From contig NZ_QUAK01000228.1 in NCBI RefSeq assembly GCF_003429565.1, positions 1-32,279 on the forward strand: DNA of 32,279 nt, given 5' to 3'. Every line of letters starts with the position of its first letter. Position 1 is the stretch's first letter. Below, one piece after another: positions 1 to 7,978 of this stretch. Origin of the DNA: Streptomyces triticagri (lineage in GTDB: Bacteria > Actinomycetota > Actinomycetes > Streptomycetales > Streptomycetaceae). The notes beneath the pieces are model-generated. The model worked only from the letters and a program-made list of their open reading frames with translations, was not told the DNA's origin and made no database searches. The position numbers and the translations under genes were made by a program.

Positions 1-7
1 CCCGGCG

Positions 8-59
8 CCCGGGCCCGCCCGCCGACAGCGGGGTGGAGGTCGGCGGGCGGGCGCCCGGG
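8..59. terminator. GC-rich hairpin downstream of xylF-like gene
   Basis: Perfect 13-bp inverted repeat CCCGCCCGCCGAC (14-26) and GTCGGCGGGCGGG (39-51) around a 12-nt loop, with CCCGGG at 8-13 and 54-59 extending it. It lies about 68 nt past the stop of the minus-strand binding-protein gene. No T-run follows. It could be a factor-assisted terminator, or an intercistronic mRNA-stabilising hairpin if xylG and xylH follow beyond the window edge, which is usual in xylFGH operons. Confidence 0.6.
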
Positions 60-126
60 AGCCGCGCGGCGGTCGGGTGGCGGGCCGGTGACCCGGCCTC
101 CCCACCGCCCGTACCGCGGAAGGGAG

Positions 127-1221
127 TTACTTGATGCCGGCCGCTGCGCAGGCCTTCTTGAACTCCGCGGTGCAGATCTCGCTGGCCTTGTAGACCTTGT
201 CCTTGATGATCGTGTCCTTGACCTGGTCCTTGGTCACGACCTGGGCGTCGTAGAGCTTCGCGGGCGTGCCCTTGAACTCACCGGTGATCGAGTCGACCTT
301 GGTGTCGGCGATGTCCTTGAAGTCCTTGCCCTCGAGCAGGCGGACGGCGATCTCACCGGTGGCCTCGGCCTCCGGCTTGATCTGCTTGTAGATCGTGAAG
401 GCCTGCTTGCCGGAAAGGAGCCGCTGGACACCGGCGAGTTCGGCGTCCTGGCCGCCGACCGGGACCTTCACACCGCGCTTGTCGAGCGCGGTGATGATGC
501 CGCCGGCCATGCCGTCGTTGGCCGAGTAGACGCCCTCGAAGCCGTCCTTGCCGAGCGAGTCGATGGCCGCGGCCATCTTCTTGTTCGCCTCGTCCGGGGA
601 CCAGTCCGGGATGTCCTGCTCGTACACGATCTTGCCGACCTGCTTGTCCAGGACGCTGTGCGCGCCCTTCTTGAACAGCGGGGCGTTCGGGTCGGTCGGC
701 GAGCCGTTGATCATCACGACGTTGGCGTCCTTGGCCTTGTCGCCGAGCGCGTCGACCAGGCCCTCGCCCTGCAGGCGGCCGATCTTCTCGTTGTCGTAGC
801 TGACGTAGGCGTCCAGCGGGCCCTCGGCGAGGCGGTCGTAAGCGACGACCTTGACGCCCTGGTCCTTGGCCTTCTTCACCCAGGACTTGGTGGCCTTGAA
901 GTCCACCGAGTCCAGGATGATCACCTTGACGCCCTCGGTCAGCAGTGCCTCGAACTGCTTCTTCTGGGTCTCGGTGTCCTGCGCGGCGTTGTTGTACTTG
1001 ACCTCGCAGTCGGAGCACAGCTCCTTGATCTTGCCTTCGATCAGCGGGCGGTCGAAGGTCTCGTAGCGCGTGGTCTTGTTCTCCGGCAGCAGCAGACCGA
1101 TGGTCTTGTTGTCGCCGTCGTCGCCCGAGTCGCTGTCGCCGGCCTTGCCACAGGCGGTCATGGCGAGGGCCATGGAGACCGCGGCGGTACCGATGACGAC
1201 GCGGCGCGTCATTGCGTTCAT
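127..1221 (-). CDS. xylF: Xylose-type sugar ABC transporter substrate-binding lipoprotein (XylF-like)
   Basis: A 364-residue periplasmic-binding-protein-fold lipoprotein of the ribose/xylose class. It would capture a monosaccharide, probably D-xylose, outside the membrane and deliver it to a CUT2 importer (XylG ATPase, XylH permease) that would lie beyond position 1. Seen: a lipobox ending MTAC at Cys24, a low-complexity S/G/D linker, then the class I sugar-binding fold with IGLLLPENKTTRYETFD near the N-terminus, a VKVIILDSVD strand and a VYSANDGMAGG segment. A CxxC-like pair (LCSDC) lies near residue 70. GGGAGG eight bases before the ATG supports this start; Met4 is the alternative. The xylose assignment rests on overall resemblance and on the adjacent ROK gene, the order I recall for S. 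coelicolor SCO6008-SCO6009. Other pentoses are possible. Confidence 0.85.
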   Translation of the reverse strand: MNAMTRRVVIGTAAVSMALAMTACGKAGDSDSGDDGDNKTIGLLLPENKTTRYETFDRPLIEGKIKELCSDCEVKYNNAAQDTETQKKQFEALLTEGVKVIILDSVDFKATKSWVKKAKDQGVKVVAYDRLAEGPLDAYVSYDNEKIGRLQGEGLVDALGDKAKDANVVMINGSPTDPNAPLFKKGAHSVLDKQVGKIVYEQDIPDWSPDEANKKMAAAIDSLGKDGFEGVYSANDGMAGGIITALDKRGVKVPVGGQDAELAGVQRLLSGKQAFTIYKQIKPEAEATGEIAVRLLEGKDFKDIADTKVDSITGEFKGTPAKLYDAQVVTKDQVKDTIIKDKVYKASEICTAEFKKACAAAGIK

Positions 1222-1296
1222 TTGGGGTGCCTCCCTGACGTGGCCGCGTCCTTGCGACCGAGGTGTCCGGAAGTCAACTCGGCTGCGACGGCAGCG

Positions 1297-1315
1297 TCAA
1301 GGAGTAAATCCTTAA
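1297..1315. promoter_or_regulatory. Inverted repeat upstream of xylF-like gene, candidate ROK operator
   Basis: TCAAGGA (1297-1303) and TCCTTAA (1309-1315) form an imperfect inverted repeat (6 of 7 pairs) with a 5-nt spacer, 76 nt upstream of the xylF-like start in a 121-nt gap. It is the most symmetric and most AT-rich element there, so it is a reasonable operator for the neighbouring ROK regulator. The pairing with that protein is inference. Confidence 0.4.
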
Positions 1316-1342
1316 CGAGATGACAACGGTGCCATGCGTTAT

Positions 1343-2542
1343 CTAAGTGAAGGCAGGTACGGCGGCACCCAGAGTGCCGTCCAAAAGGGTTGAATCGCCC
1401 ATTTCACTCAGAGCCAAGGCTAGCGCGCCGAGCACCTCCGCACGCCCGCCGAGCGCCCCGGGAAGCACCGACAGCTGCCGCGCCGCGCTGGGGATCGCAT
1501 AGCGCCCCACGGACTCCCTGATGGGCCCGAGCACCAGCTCCCCGGACTCGGCGAGATCGCCGCCGAGCACCACCCTCGAGGGGTTCAGCAGATTGCAGAG
1601 GTTCGCCACCCCGCTGCCGATGTGCCGGCCGACGTCGGCGATCACCCGGCGGCAGCCCGGATCGCCCTCCCGGGCCAGGCGTACGACCTTCTCCATGCTG
1701 AGGTCCGAGCCGTGGCTCGACTCCAGGAGCGGCAGCACGTACCGGGCGGCGGTGAAGGTCTCCAGACAGCCGCGGTTGCCGCAGCGGCAGACGGGGCCGG
1801 CCTCGTCGAGCGTGATGTGCCCGATCTCGCCCGCGGTGCCGCCGGGGCCGCGGTAGATCTCGCCGTTGATCACCAGACCGGAGCCGACGCCGCTTGCGAC
1901 CTTGATGTACGCCAGGTCCTTCACCCCGCGTCCGCTGCCCCAGACGAGCTCGCCGAGCGCGCCGAGGTTCGCGTCGTTGTCGACGGCGACCGGGACGCCG
2001 AGGCGGGCGCGCAGCTCCTCGGCGGGGTTGGTGCCCGTCCAGCCCGGCAGGATGGACGTGGAGCCCAGGGTGCCGGACTCCACGTCGATCGGGCCGGGCA
2101 CGCCGAGACCCACTCCGGCCACCTTGGCGCGGGCCAGTCCGGTGCCGTCGATCAGCCGGCCGACCAGCTCGTGGGCGCGGTCCAGGCCCTGGGCCGCCGA
2201 GGCGTCCACGTCGAGCGGCTCGGCCTCCTCGGCGAGCACCTGGTGGGCCAGATTGCCGACCGCGACGCGCAGGTGGGTGTGGCCGAAGTCGACGCCCACC
2301 ACCAGGCCGGCGTCGCCGCTCAGCGAGACGCTGCGGGCCCTGCGGCCGCCCGCCGAGGTGGGGGTCACCTCGACCGTCCCGCCGTCTTTCAGCTCCCGCA
2401 CGATGTTGGACACGGTCGCCGCCGAAAGCCCCGTCGTCCTGGCGATCTCGGCCTGGGTCAGCGATCCCGCCCTGCGGACGGCACGGACCACTCGCTCGAG
2501 GTTCGCCCGGTGCAACGACGTCTGCGATCCCGGAGTCTCCAT
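1343..2542 (-). CDS. rok7B7: ROK-family transcriptional regulator (Rok7B7-like)
   Basis: A winged-HTH repressor fused to a sugar-kinase-like ROK domain, about 399 residues from the preferred start. Seen: an N-terminal helix-turn-helix containing LTQAEIARTTGLSAATVSNIVREL, an ASKHA phosphate-binding segment (VGVDFGHTHLRVAVG), a GVGLGVPGPID segment, and the ROK zinc signature CRCGNRGCLE. An ATG at 2575 is in frame but has no Shine-Dalgarno and almost abuts an AT-rich inverted repeat. The ATG at 2542 (METPGSQ) has GGGAG 11 nt upstream and is preferred. It lies between an xylF-like gene and sugar importers, as rok7B7 (SCO6008) does in S. coelicolor, where it affects xylose uptake, carbon catabolite control and antibiotic production. 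The ligand is unknown; a phosphosugar or free sugar is usual for the family. Confidence 0.9.
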   Translation of the reverse strand: METPGSQTSLHRANLERVVRAVRRAGSLTQAEIARTTGLSAATVSNIVRELKDGGTVEVTPTSAGGRRARSVSLSGDAGLVVGVDFGHTHLRVAVGNLAHQVLAEEAEPLDVDASAAQGLDRAHELVGRLIDGTGLARAKVAGVGLGVPGPIDVESGTLGSTSILPGWTGTNPAEELRARLGVPVAVDNDANLGALGELVWGSGRGVKDLAYIKVASGVGSGLVINGEIYRGPGGTAGEIGHITLDEAGPVCRCGNRGCLETFTAARYVLPLLESSHGSDLSMEKVVRLAREGDPGCRRVIADVGRHIGSGVANLCNLLNPSRVVLGGDLAESGELVLGPIRESVGRYAIPSAARQLSVLPGALGGRAEVLGALALALSEMGDSTLLDGTLGAAVPAFT

Positions 2543-2580
2543 TGACTCAACTGCTCCCGCTCTTGGTTCCAACATGTGAA

Positions 2581-2592
2581 CTCTAAATAGAG
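2581..2592. promoter_or_regulatory. AT-rich inverted repeat in rok promoter
   Basis: CTCT-AAAT-AGAG, unusually AT-rich for this genome, lies 39-50 nt upstream of the preferred ROK start. On the minus strand it contains TAGAGT, a plausible -10 hexamer. It could be the core promoter, an autoregulatory operator, or both. Confidence 0.4.
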
Positions 2593-2611
2593 ACTTTGCC
2601 GCCGTGTCCCG

Positions 2612-2623
2612 TCAAGTACTTGA
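2612..2623. promoter_or_regulatory. Perfect 12-bp palindrome TCAAGTACTTGA upstream of rok
   Basis: A perfect palindrome lying between the terminator of the importer operon and the ROK gene, about 70-80 nt before the ROK start. Its position suits an operator for a dimeric regulator. I do not recognise the motif. Confidence 0.35.
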
Positions 2624-2635
2624 GCAGAACGGGAA

Positions 2636-2669
2636 AAGCGCCCGCCGGCACTCGGACCGGCAGGCGCTT
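2636..2669 (-). terminator. Intrinsic terminator of the extra sugar importer operon
   Basis: AAGCGCC (2636-2642) pairs with GGCGCTT (2663-2669), and the inner GCCGG (2644-2648) pairs with CCGGC (2657-2661) around an 8-nt loop with one C-A mismatch. Read on the minus strand, the stem follows the permease stop by about 37 nt and runs into a short T-run (TTTTCCC). It separates the importer operon from rok. Confidence 0.75.
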
Positions 2670-2706
2670 CGTGACCCGTACGCGTGGACGTACCGGACGT
2701 ACCGGG

Positions 2707-3591
2707 CTACTTCACGGATCCCGCCGTGAGCCCGGACACCACATGCCGCTCGATGAACGCGAACAGCACGATGACCGGCACGATCGCCACCACGGAGGCG
2801 GCGAACAGGTAGTTCCACTCCACCGTGTAGGCACCGATGAAGTTGTTGATGCCGACGGTGAGGGGCTGCTTGTCGGGCTCCGTGGTGAGTGTGAGCCCCA
2901 TCACGAACTCGTTCCAGGAGGTGATGAAGGTGAAGATCACCGCGGTCACCACACCGGGCAGCGCGAGCGGCAGCGTCACCTTCACCATCGCGCCGAACCG
3001 GCTCGCCCCGTCCACCATCGCCGCCTCCTCCAGCTCCGGCGGGATGGAGCTGATGTAGGCGGTCAGGATCCACACGGCGAAGGCGAGGTTGAAGGCCGCG
3101 TTCGTGAAGATCAGTGTCCAGACCGAGTTGAGCATGCCGAGCTGGTGGAACTCGCGGTAGAGACCGACGAGCAGCGCGGTCGGCTGGAACATCTGCGTGA
3201 CGAGCACGAGCAGCAGGAAGAGCTTGCGCCCGCGGAAGCGCATCCGGGCCGTGTAGTACGCGGCAGGCAGCGACACCAGGAGCACGAGCAGCGTGGCGCC
3301 GCCCGCGACGAGCAGGGTGACCTGGAGGTTCTGCCCGAGCTCCGACTCCTTCCAGACCTCGATGAAGTTGGACCACTCGAAGTTCTGCGGCAGGTAAGTC
3401 CGGTCCCTGAGCTCGTTCTTGGGCCGCAGCGCGGTGACGACCATCTCCAGGTACGGCGCGAGGAACAGTGCCGCGAGCAGCCAGGCGACGGCCGTGATGA
3501 CCAGCGTGCGGGGCTTGAAGCTGCGCTTCTTCGGCGGGCGGGGCTTCGGCGTACGGGCCGTACTCCCCCGGGTCGCCGTGGCGGTGGCCAT
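2707..3591 (-). CDS. Carbohydrate ABC transporter permease, MalG type
   Basis: Inner-membrane permease of a CUT1-class sugar importer, 294 residues from the preferred start. Seen: a basic N-terminus rich in R/K/P, about six hydrophobic segments starting with LVITAVAWLLAALFLAPYL, and the ATPase-docking EAA loop EEAAMVDGASRFGAMVKVTLP. The ATG at 3591 overlaps the stop of the upstream permease (ATGA) and has GAGGAGG just before it; the in-frame ATG at 3609 lacks such a site. Third gene of a binding-protein/permease/permease operon with no ATPase gene, which in Streptomyces points to the shared ATPase MsiK. The substrate is not determined by sequence. Confidence 0.9.
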   Translation of the reverse strand: MATATATRGSTARTPKPRPPKKRSFKPRTLVITAVAWLLAALFLAPYLEMVVTALRPKNELRDRTYLPQNFEWSNFIEVWKESELGQNLQVTLLVAGGATLLVLLVSLPAAYYTARMRFRGRKLFLLLVLVTQMFQPTALLVGLYREFHQLGMLNSVWTLIFTNAAFNLAFAVWILTAYISSIPPELEEAAMVDGASRFGAMVKVTLPLALPGVVTAVIFTFITSWNEFVMGLTLTTEPDKQPLTVGINNFIGAYTVEWNYLFAASVVAIVPVIVLFAFIERHVVSGLTAGSVK

Positions 3592-4538
3592 CAGTCCTCC
3601 TCGTTCCACCGGCTGACCTTCAGGAAGATCAGCACGAGCACCACGACCATCGCGAAGTTGACCACGGACATCGCGGCGGACTCCCCGATGTCGGTCTCCT
3701 TCAGCTTGTACATGAACACCATGGTCGTGGAGGTGTCATAGCCCGGGCCGCCCTGTGTCATCGCCCAGATGATCGGGAAGGAGTTGAAGACGTTGATGAG
3801 GTTGATGACCACGCCGACCAGGAAGGCGGGCCGCAGCATCGGCAGGGTGACGTGCCGGTACGTCTGCCAGGGCCCCGAGCCGTCGAGCCGCGCCGCCTCG
3901 TAGACGTCCGAGGGGATGGTCTGCAGTCCCGCGAGCAGCGTGTATGTGGTGAACGGCAGCGAGACGAAGACCGCGACCGCCATCATCCACGGCCAGGCCG
4001 TGCTCGAACTGCCCAGCCAGTCGCGGGAGTTGTCGATGATGCCGAGGTCGAGCATCAGGGTGTTGAGGACGCCCGCGGTGCGGTTCAGCATCCACTTGAA
4101 GCCGATGGCGGTCATCAGGACGGATGCGGCCCAGGGGGCGATCAGTGCCCAGCGGGTGATCCGGCGGCCGGGGAAGCGCTGGTTGAACAGCTGGGCCAGG
4201 GCGAGCGACAGGAGCATCGTCACCGACACCACGACGACCGTCCAGATCACCGTCCAGACGAGCACCGAGCCGAAGTCGCTCTCCTCGAAGAGCTTCTTGT
4301 ACTTGTCGGTGCCGGCGCTGCCGCGCACGATGCCCGCGATCGAGATGTTCAGGAACGAGGTGCGGACCAGCTCGAAGATCGGCCAGATGACCACCACGAG
4401 GATCAGCAGGATGACGGGCGCGATCCAGGGCAGCGGGCCGAGCCGGGCGATGCCGCTGCGCCGGCTCCTGGGCCTGGGTGCGCGCCCGCCCCGTCCCCGA
4501 CCGGATTCGGCCGGGGACGGAGGGGCCTTCAGTGACAC
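3591..4538 (-). CDS. Sugar ABC transporter permease, MalF type
   Basis: Partner permease of the CUT1 importer, 315 residues. Seen: a proline/arginine-rich cytoplasmic N-terminus, a first membrane segment around IAPVILLILVVVIWPIFELV, further hydrophobic helices, and an EAA loop YEAARLDGSGPWQTYRHVTLP. The start is GTG at 4538 with AGGAG five bases upstream. The stop overlaps the start of the MalG-type gene, so the two are translationally coupled. The binding-protein gene ends 42 nt upstream. Confidence 0.9.
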   Translation of the reverse strand: MSLKAPPSPAESGRGRGGRAPRPRSRRSGIARLGPLPWIAPVILLILVVVIWPIFELVRTSFLNISIAGIVRGSAGTDKYKKLFEESDFGSVLVWTVIWTVVVVSVTMLLSLALAQLFNQRFPGRRITRWALIAPWAASVLMTAIGFKWMLNRTAGVLNTLMLDLGIIDNSRDWLGSSSTAWPWMMAVAVFVSLPFTTYTLLAGLQTIPSDVYEAARLDGSGPWQTYRHVTLPMLRPAFLVGVVINLINVFNSFPIIWAMTQGGPGYDTSTTMVFMYKLKETDIGESAAMSVVNFAMVVVLVLIFLKVSRWNEED

Positions 4539-4580
4539 TGGGTCTCCTAGCGAAGAGGGTGAACGCAGTCCGGGAGCCGG

Positions 4581-5846
4581 CTACTTGACGTCGGCTGCCG
4601 CGGTCTCGGCCTTCTTCTGCAGGTCACCGAGGACGCTCTTCGGGTCGTCCGTGGCCGCCTTGCCGCCGGTCTTCTTGATCTCGGCGGAGATCACGTCCCA
4701 CGCCGGGTCACCGAGCGGGTAGAACTTGGCGTCCGGCAGCACCTCGAAGAGCGGCTCCAGGTCCTTGTGCTTGCCGTTGGTCTGCATCTCCTTCAGCGCG
4801 TCGGTGGTGACCGGCATCAGGTTGTACATCTCGTCGAAGGCGAGCATCTTCTTCTGGTACGTGAAGTCCAGGAACTTCTTCACGCCCTCCTGCTCGGCGC
4901 CGCCGTCCTTGAACGCCATCATCCAGTCGGCGACACCGAGGGTGCTCTCGAGCGGTCCCTCCTTGCCGGGGATCGGCACGACGCCGTAGTCGACCTTGCC
5001 GTCCTTGGCCATCTGGATCAGGCTCGGGTGGCCGTTGAGCATGCCGACCTTGCCCGCAGCGAAGTCGGCGAAGGCCGTCTTGCGGTCCGTGGAGGCGGGG
5101 TTGGGGTACGTCAGGCCGGGCTTGACCAGGTTCTTGGACAGCCACTGGAAGGTCTCGACGTTCTGCGGGCTGTCGATGGTGTACTTGCCCGAGTCGTCGG
5201 TGTAGCCACCGCCGTTGCCGAGCTCCCACATCATCGTCTCGCCCTGGGTCTCCTCGGGGCCGAGCGGCAGGGCGTACGGGGTGTCGGCGGCCTTCTTGCT
5301 CTTGATCTTCTTTGCGGCGTCGGCGAGTTCGTCCCAGGTGGTCGGCGGCTCGTCGACGCCGGCCTTCTTCAGGATGTCCTTGTTGTAGAACAGCACCCGG
5401 CTCGAGGACACCCACGGGATGCCGTACTGGGTGCCGTCCACCTCGCCGGCCTCGGCGAAGGACGGTATGAGCAGGTCCTTCGTCTTGGGCGAGAGGACGT
5501 CGTCGGCCTTGTACAGCAGGTCGTCGGCGACCTTGTCGGCATAGCCGCCGGTCTGCAGCAGGTCGGGCATGTCGCCCGCCTGGATCATGTTCTTGACCTG
5601 CTTGTCGATGTCGTTCCAGTTGATGACCTGGACGTCCACCTGGTAGCCGTCGTTGGCCTTCTCGAACTCGTCGGCCACGTCCTTCCAGTACAGCTTCGAG
5701 GCGTTGGACGCCTTGTCCCCGTAGTCCGCCGCGACCACCTTGATGGTCTTGCCGTCGCCGTCACTGCCGCTGTCGCCACCACAGGCGCTCAGCCCCAGAG
5801 CCATCGCGAGCGTCGCCGCCCCCGTGGCCATAACCCGATTCCTCAT
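4581..5846 (-). CDS. Extracellular sugar-binding lipoprotein of an unassigned CUT1 importer
   Basis: A 421-residue family-1 solute-binding protein that would capture a sugar or oligosaccharide outside the membrane. Seen: a short signal peptide with lipobox LSAC (Cys22), an S/G/D linker, then the MalE-like fold (TIKVVAADYGD; EFEKANDGYQVDVQV; DMPDLLQTGGYADKV; YGIPWVSSSRVLFYNKDILKKAG; TTWDELADAAKKI). The ATG at 5846 is chosen because GAAGG lies nine bases upstream; the GTG at 5855 would sit directly on that Shine-Dalgarno. It heads the operon ending at 2707. A DasR-operator-like sequence 100 nt upstream (5947-5962) suggests amino-sugar or chitin-linked control, but the substrate is not proven. 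Confidence 0.9.
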   Translation of the reverse strand: MRNRVMATGAATLAMALGLSACGGDSGSDGDGKTIKVVAADYGDKASNASKLYWKDVADEFEKANDGYQVDVQVINWNDIDKQVKNMIQAGDMPDLLQTGGYADKVADDLLYKADDVLSPKTKDLLIPSFAEAGEVDGTQYGIPWVSSSRVLFYNKDILKKAGVDEPPTTWDELADAAKKIKSKKAADTPYALPLGPEETQGETMMWELGNGGGYTDDSGKYTIDSPQNVETFQWLSKNLVKPGLTYPNPASTDRKTAFADFAAGKVGMLNGHPSLIQMAKDGKVDYGVVPIPGKEGPLESTLGVADWMMAFKDGGAEQEGVKKFLDFTYQKKMLAFDEMYNLMPVTTDALKEMQTNGKHKDLEPLFEVLPDAKFYPLGDPAWDVISAEIKKTGGKAATDDPKSVLGDLQKKAETAAADVK

Positions 5847-5946
5847 GCTGCTCACCCTTCAACATCGGTCTCGACGAAACGCGGCAGGTCTCCCCATGGC
5901 CCGCGGCGCCGTGGCGCAGACCCTACTCACGCGAATAATCACCGCG

Positions 5947-5962
5947 ACAGGCCTAGACCACT
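5947..5962. promoter_or_regulatory. Candidate DasR operator (dre) upstream of the extra importer
   Basis: ACAGGCCTAGACCACT matches the palindromic dre consensus AGTGGTCTAGACCACT at 13 of 16 positions, with the right half TAGACCACT exact and the left half degenerate. It lies between the end of the ngcG-like gene and the binding-protein gene at 5846. DasR is the GntR-family repressor of GlcNAc and chitin genes in Streptomyces. The match is seen; binding is inferred. Confidence 0.6.
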
Positions 5963-5996
5963 TTCGTGGCCAAGCTGAAATCACGGCCGTACGGGG

Positions 5997-6902
5997 TCAC
6001 TTGAGCGCCCCGGCGGTCAGTCCGGCCTGCACCTGCCGCTGGAAGACGATGTACACCACGAGCACGGGCAGCATGGCGATCGTCAGACCCGCGAACAGCG
6101 CTCCCCAGTCCCCCCGATAGCCCTGGTTCACGGCGAGCGCGGCAAGTCCCTGCGGGAGTACGTACTTGCTCTCGTCCTCGTTGTTGAGCAGCAGCGGGAG
6201 CAGGTACTGGTTCCACTGTCCGAGGAAGTTGAAGATGCCGATGCTCACCAGACCGGGCTTGGCCATCGGCAGCATGATCTGGAAGAACGTCCGTGTGTGG
6301 GAGGCCCCGTCGACCATCGCCGCCTCCTGCACCCCGGTCGGCAGGGTCCGGAAGAACGAGGTGAGGAAGAAGGTGGTGAACGGCAGCGAGTAGGCGATGT
6401 ACGCGATCATCAGCCCGTGCCGGGTCTCCAGGATCCCGAAGTTGTCCATCACCGCGTACAGCGGCACCAGGGCGAGGATGACCGGGAACATCATCCCGCC
6501 GGCGAACAGCATGAAGACGAACCGGTTTCCCGGGAAGGTGAAGCGGGCGATCACATACGCCGCCATCGAGCCGAGCAGCATCGTGCCGGTCAGTGAACCG
6601 GCCAGAATGGTCAGGGAGTTGATCACATAGAGGCCGATGTTGGCCTCGGTCCAGGCATGGGAGAAGTTCTCCCAGTGCAGGGACGTGGTGAAACCCATCG
6701 GGTCGCTGAGGATGTCGCCCGAGGTACGGAAGGCCGTCATCACCACCCACAGGAGCGGCCCCGCCGCCATCACCACCCACAGGACGAGGAAGGCGTGCGA
6801 GAAGACGTTCAGGGTGGCGCTCTCCCGGGCGGGCTTCGGGCCGGCCGGCACCGCGTCCTGAGGCGAACTGCCCGTACGGGAGGTGTTCTTGAGTGTGCTC
6901 AT
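5997..6902 (-). CDS. ngcG: N-acetylglucosamine/chitobiose ABC transporter permease (NgcG-like)
   Basis: A 301-residue MalG-type permease, the last gene of the ngcEFG-like operon. Seen: a polar N-terminus, then membrane helices starting near ATLNVFSHAFLVLWVVMAAGPLLWV, and the EAA loop EEAAMVDGASHTRTFFQIMLP. GGGAG lies about ten bases before the ATG, and 22 nt separate it from the NgcF-like gene. The name follows from the NgcE-type binding protein in the operon and from synteny with S. coelicolor SCO6005-SCO6007. No ATPase gene is present; MsiK is the expected energiser. Confidence 0.85.
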   Translation of the reverse strand: MSTLKNTSRTGSSPQDAVPAGPKPARESATLNVFSHAFLVLWVVMAAGPLLWVVMTAFRTSGDILSDPMGFTTSLHWENFSHAWTEANIGLYVINSLTILAGSLTGTMLLGSMAAYVIARFTFPGNRFVFMLFAGGMMFPVILALVPLYAVMDNFGILETRHGLMIAYIAYSLPFTTFFLTSFFRTLPTGVQEAAMVDGASHTRTFFQIMLPMAKPGLVSIGIFNFLGQWNQYLLPLLLNNEDESKYVLPQGLAALAVNQGYRGDWGALFAGLTIAMLPVLVVYIVFQRQVQAGLTAGALK

Positions 6903-6924
6903 GGTCTGCGCGCTCCCGTGGGCT

Positions 6925-7974
6925 TCAGAATTCGATCCGGTCGCGGCTCCCGACCCGCATGATGATCAGGGAGAACACCACGCTGAGGACGAGAAGCACG
7001 ACACCGATGGAGGTGGCGTAGCCGTACTGGCCTTCCTGGAAGCGCTCGTAGAGGAAGACCGGAGTCACCTTCAGGACGTGCTTCGGCATCATCACCAGGA
7101 CGATGGCGAAGGAGTCCAGCGCCTGGATGCCCATGTAGATCCAGCCGGTGCGCACGGTGTCCCAGATCAGCGGCAGGGTGACCCCGAAGAACGTCCGGGA
7201 GCGGCCCGCGCCGTCGAGCAGCGCCGCCTCGTAGATGTCCCGCGGGATCGACCCCATGGCCGCGGAGAACAGCACCACGTAGAAGCCGACGAAGCTCCAG
7301 GACAGCACGGTGAGCATGGCTATCAGGGCCCAGCTGTACTCGCCGCCGAGCCAGGCCGGTCCGTCGATGCCCACCAGGTCCAAGGAGCCGTTGAGCAGAC
7401 CGCTGTTGGTGTTGAACACTCGGCCCCAGATCACCGCGATGATCGCGACGGACAGCACCTGCGGGAAGAAGTAGACGACCTTGTAGAGCGACGAGCCGGC
7501 CACCCCGGAGACCGCCTGGCCCTTACGGTGCCGGCCACCCGCCGTGATCATGTACGCGAAGAACATCCCGAGTACGAGGGTGACCACCGGCGCGACGACG
7601 AGCAGCGTGACGCTGGTGACCGTGGAGTCCCAGAACCGCTCGTCGTTCCACATCTTCACGTAGTTGTCGAAGCCGATGAAGTTCGCCACCGGGCCGCCGG
7701 ACCAGTCCGTGAACGAGTAGTAGATCGCCTGCAGGAACGGCGAGATCACGAAGAGGCCGTAGAACGCCAGCGGGATCGCCAGGAACCCCACGATGAAGCG
7801 GTACTTGTCGAGCGTGCGGTACCGGCGGTCGTACCGCACGCGCTGCGGGGTGAACCGCGGCGGCAGCAGCACCGCCGCGGCGAACAGCAGCCGGCCCGGG
7901 GGCTTCTGCGCCCCCGTGCTGCCGGACTCCCCTTCCTTCGGCGGCCGTTCGTCCGCCCGTATCTCCGTGCTCAC
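6925..7974 (-). CDS. ngcF: N-acetylglucosamine/chitobiose ABC transporter permease (NgcF-like)
   Basis: A 349-residue MalF-type permease with a long basic cytoplasmic N-terminus (about 60 residues before the first helix FIVGFLAIPLAFYGLFVI) and the EAA loop YEAALLDGAGRSRTFFGVTLP. The GTG start lies 4 nt after the NgcE-like stop, with AAGG inside the end of that gene, so translation is probably coupled. It forms the membrane channel together with the NgcG-like protein. Confidence 0.85.
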   Translation of the reverse strand: MSTEIRADERPPKEGESGSTGAQKPPGRLLFAAAVLLPPRFTPQRVRYDRRYRTLDKYRFIVGFLAIPLAFYGLFVISPFLQAIYYSFTDWSGGPVANFIGFDNYVKMWNDERFWDSTVTSVTLLVVAPVVTLVLGMFFAYMITAGGRHRKGQAVSGVAGSSLYKVVYFFPQVLSVAIIAVIWGRVFNTNSGLLNGSLDLVGIDGPAWLGGEYSWALIAMLTVLSWSFVGFYVVLFSAAMGSIPRDIYEAALLDGAGRSRTFFGVTLPLIWDTVRTGWIYMGIQALDSFAIVLVMMPKHVLKVTPVFLYERFQEGQYGYATSIGVVLLVLSVVFSLIIMRVGSRDRIEF

Positions 7975-7978
7975 GCGC

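Noticed and set aside
1321..1334. TGACAACGGTGCCA upstream of xylF as a LacI-type operator
   Set aside because: Resembles the GH92 palindrome on one side, but the second half is poorly symmetric; too weak to call.
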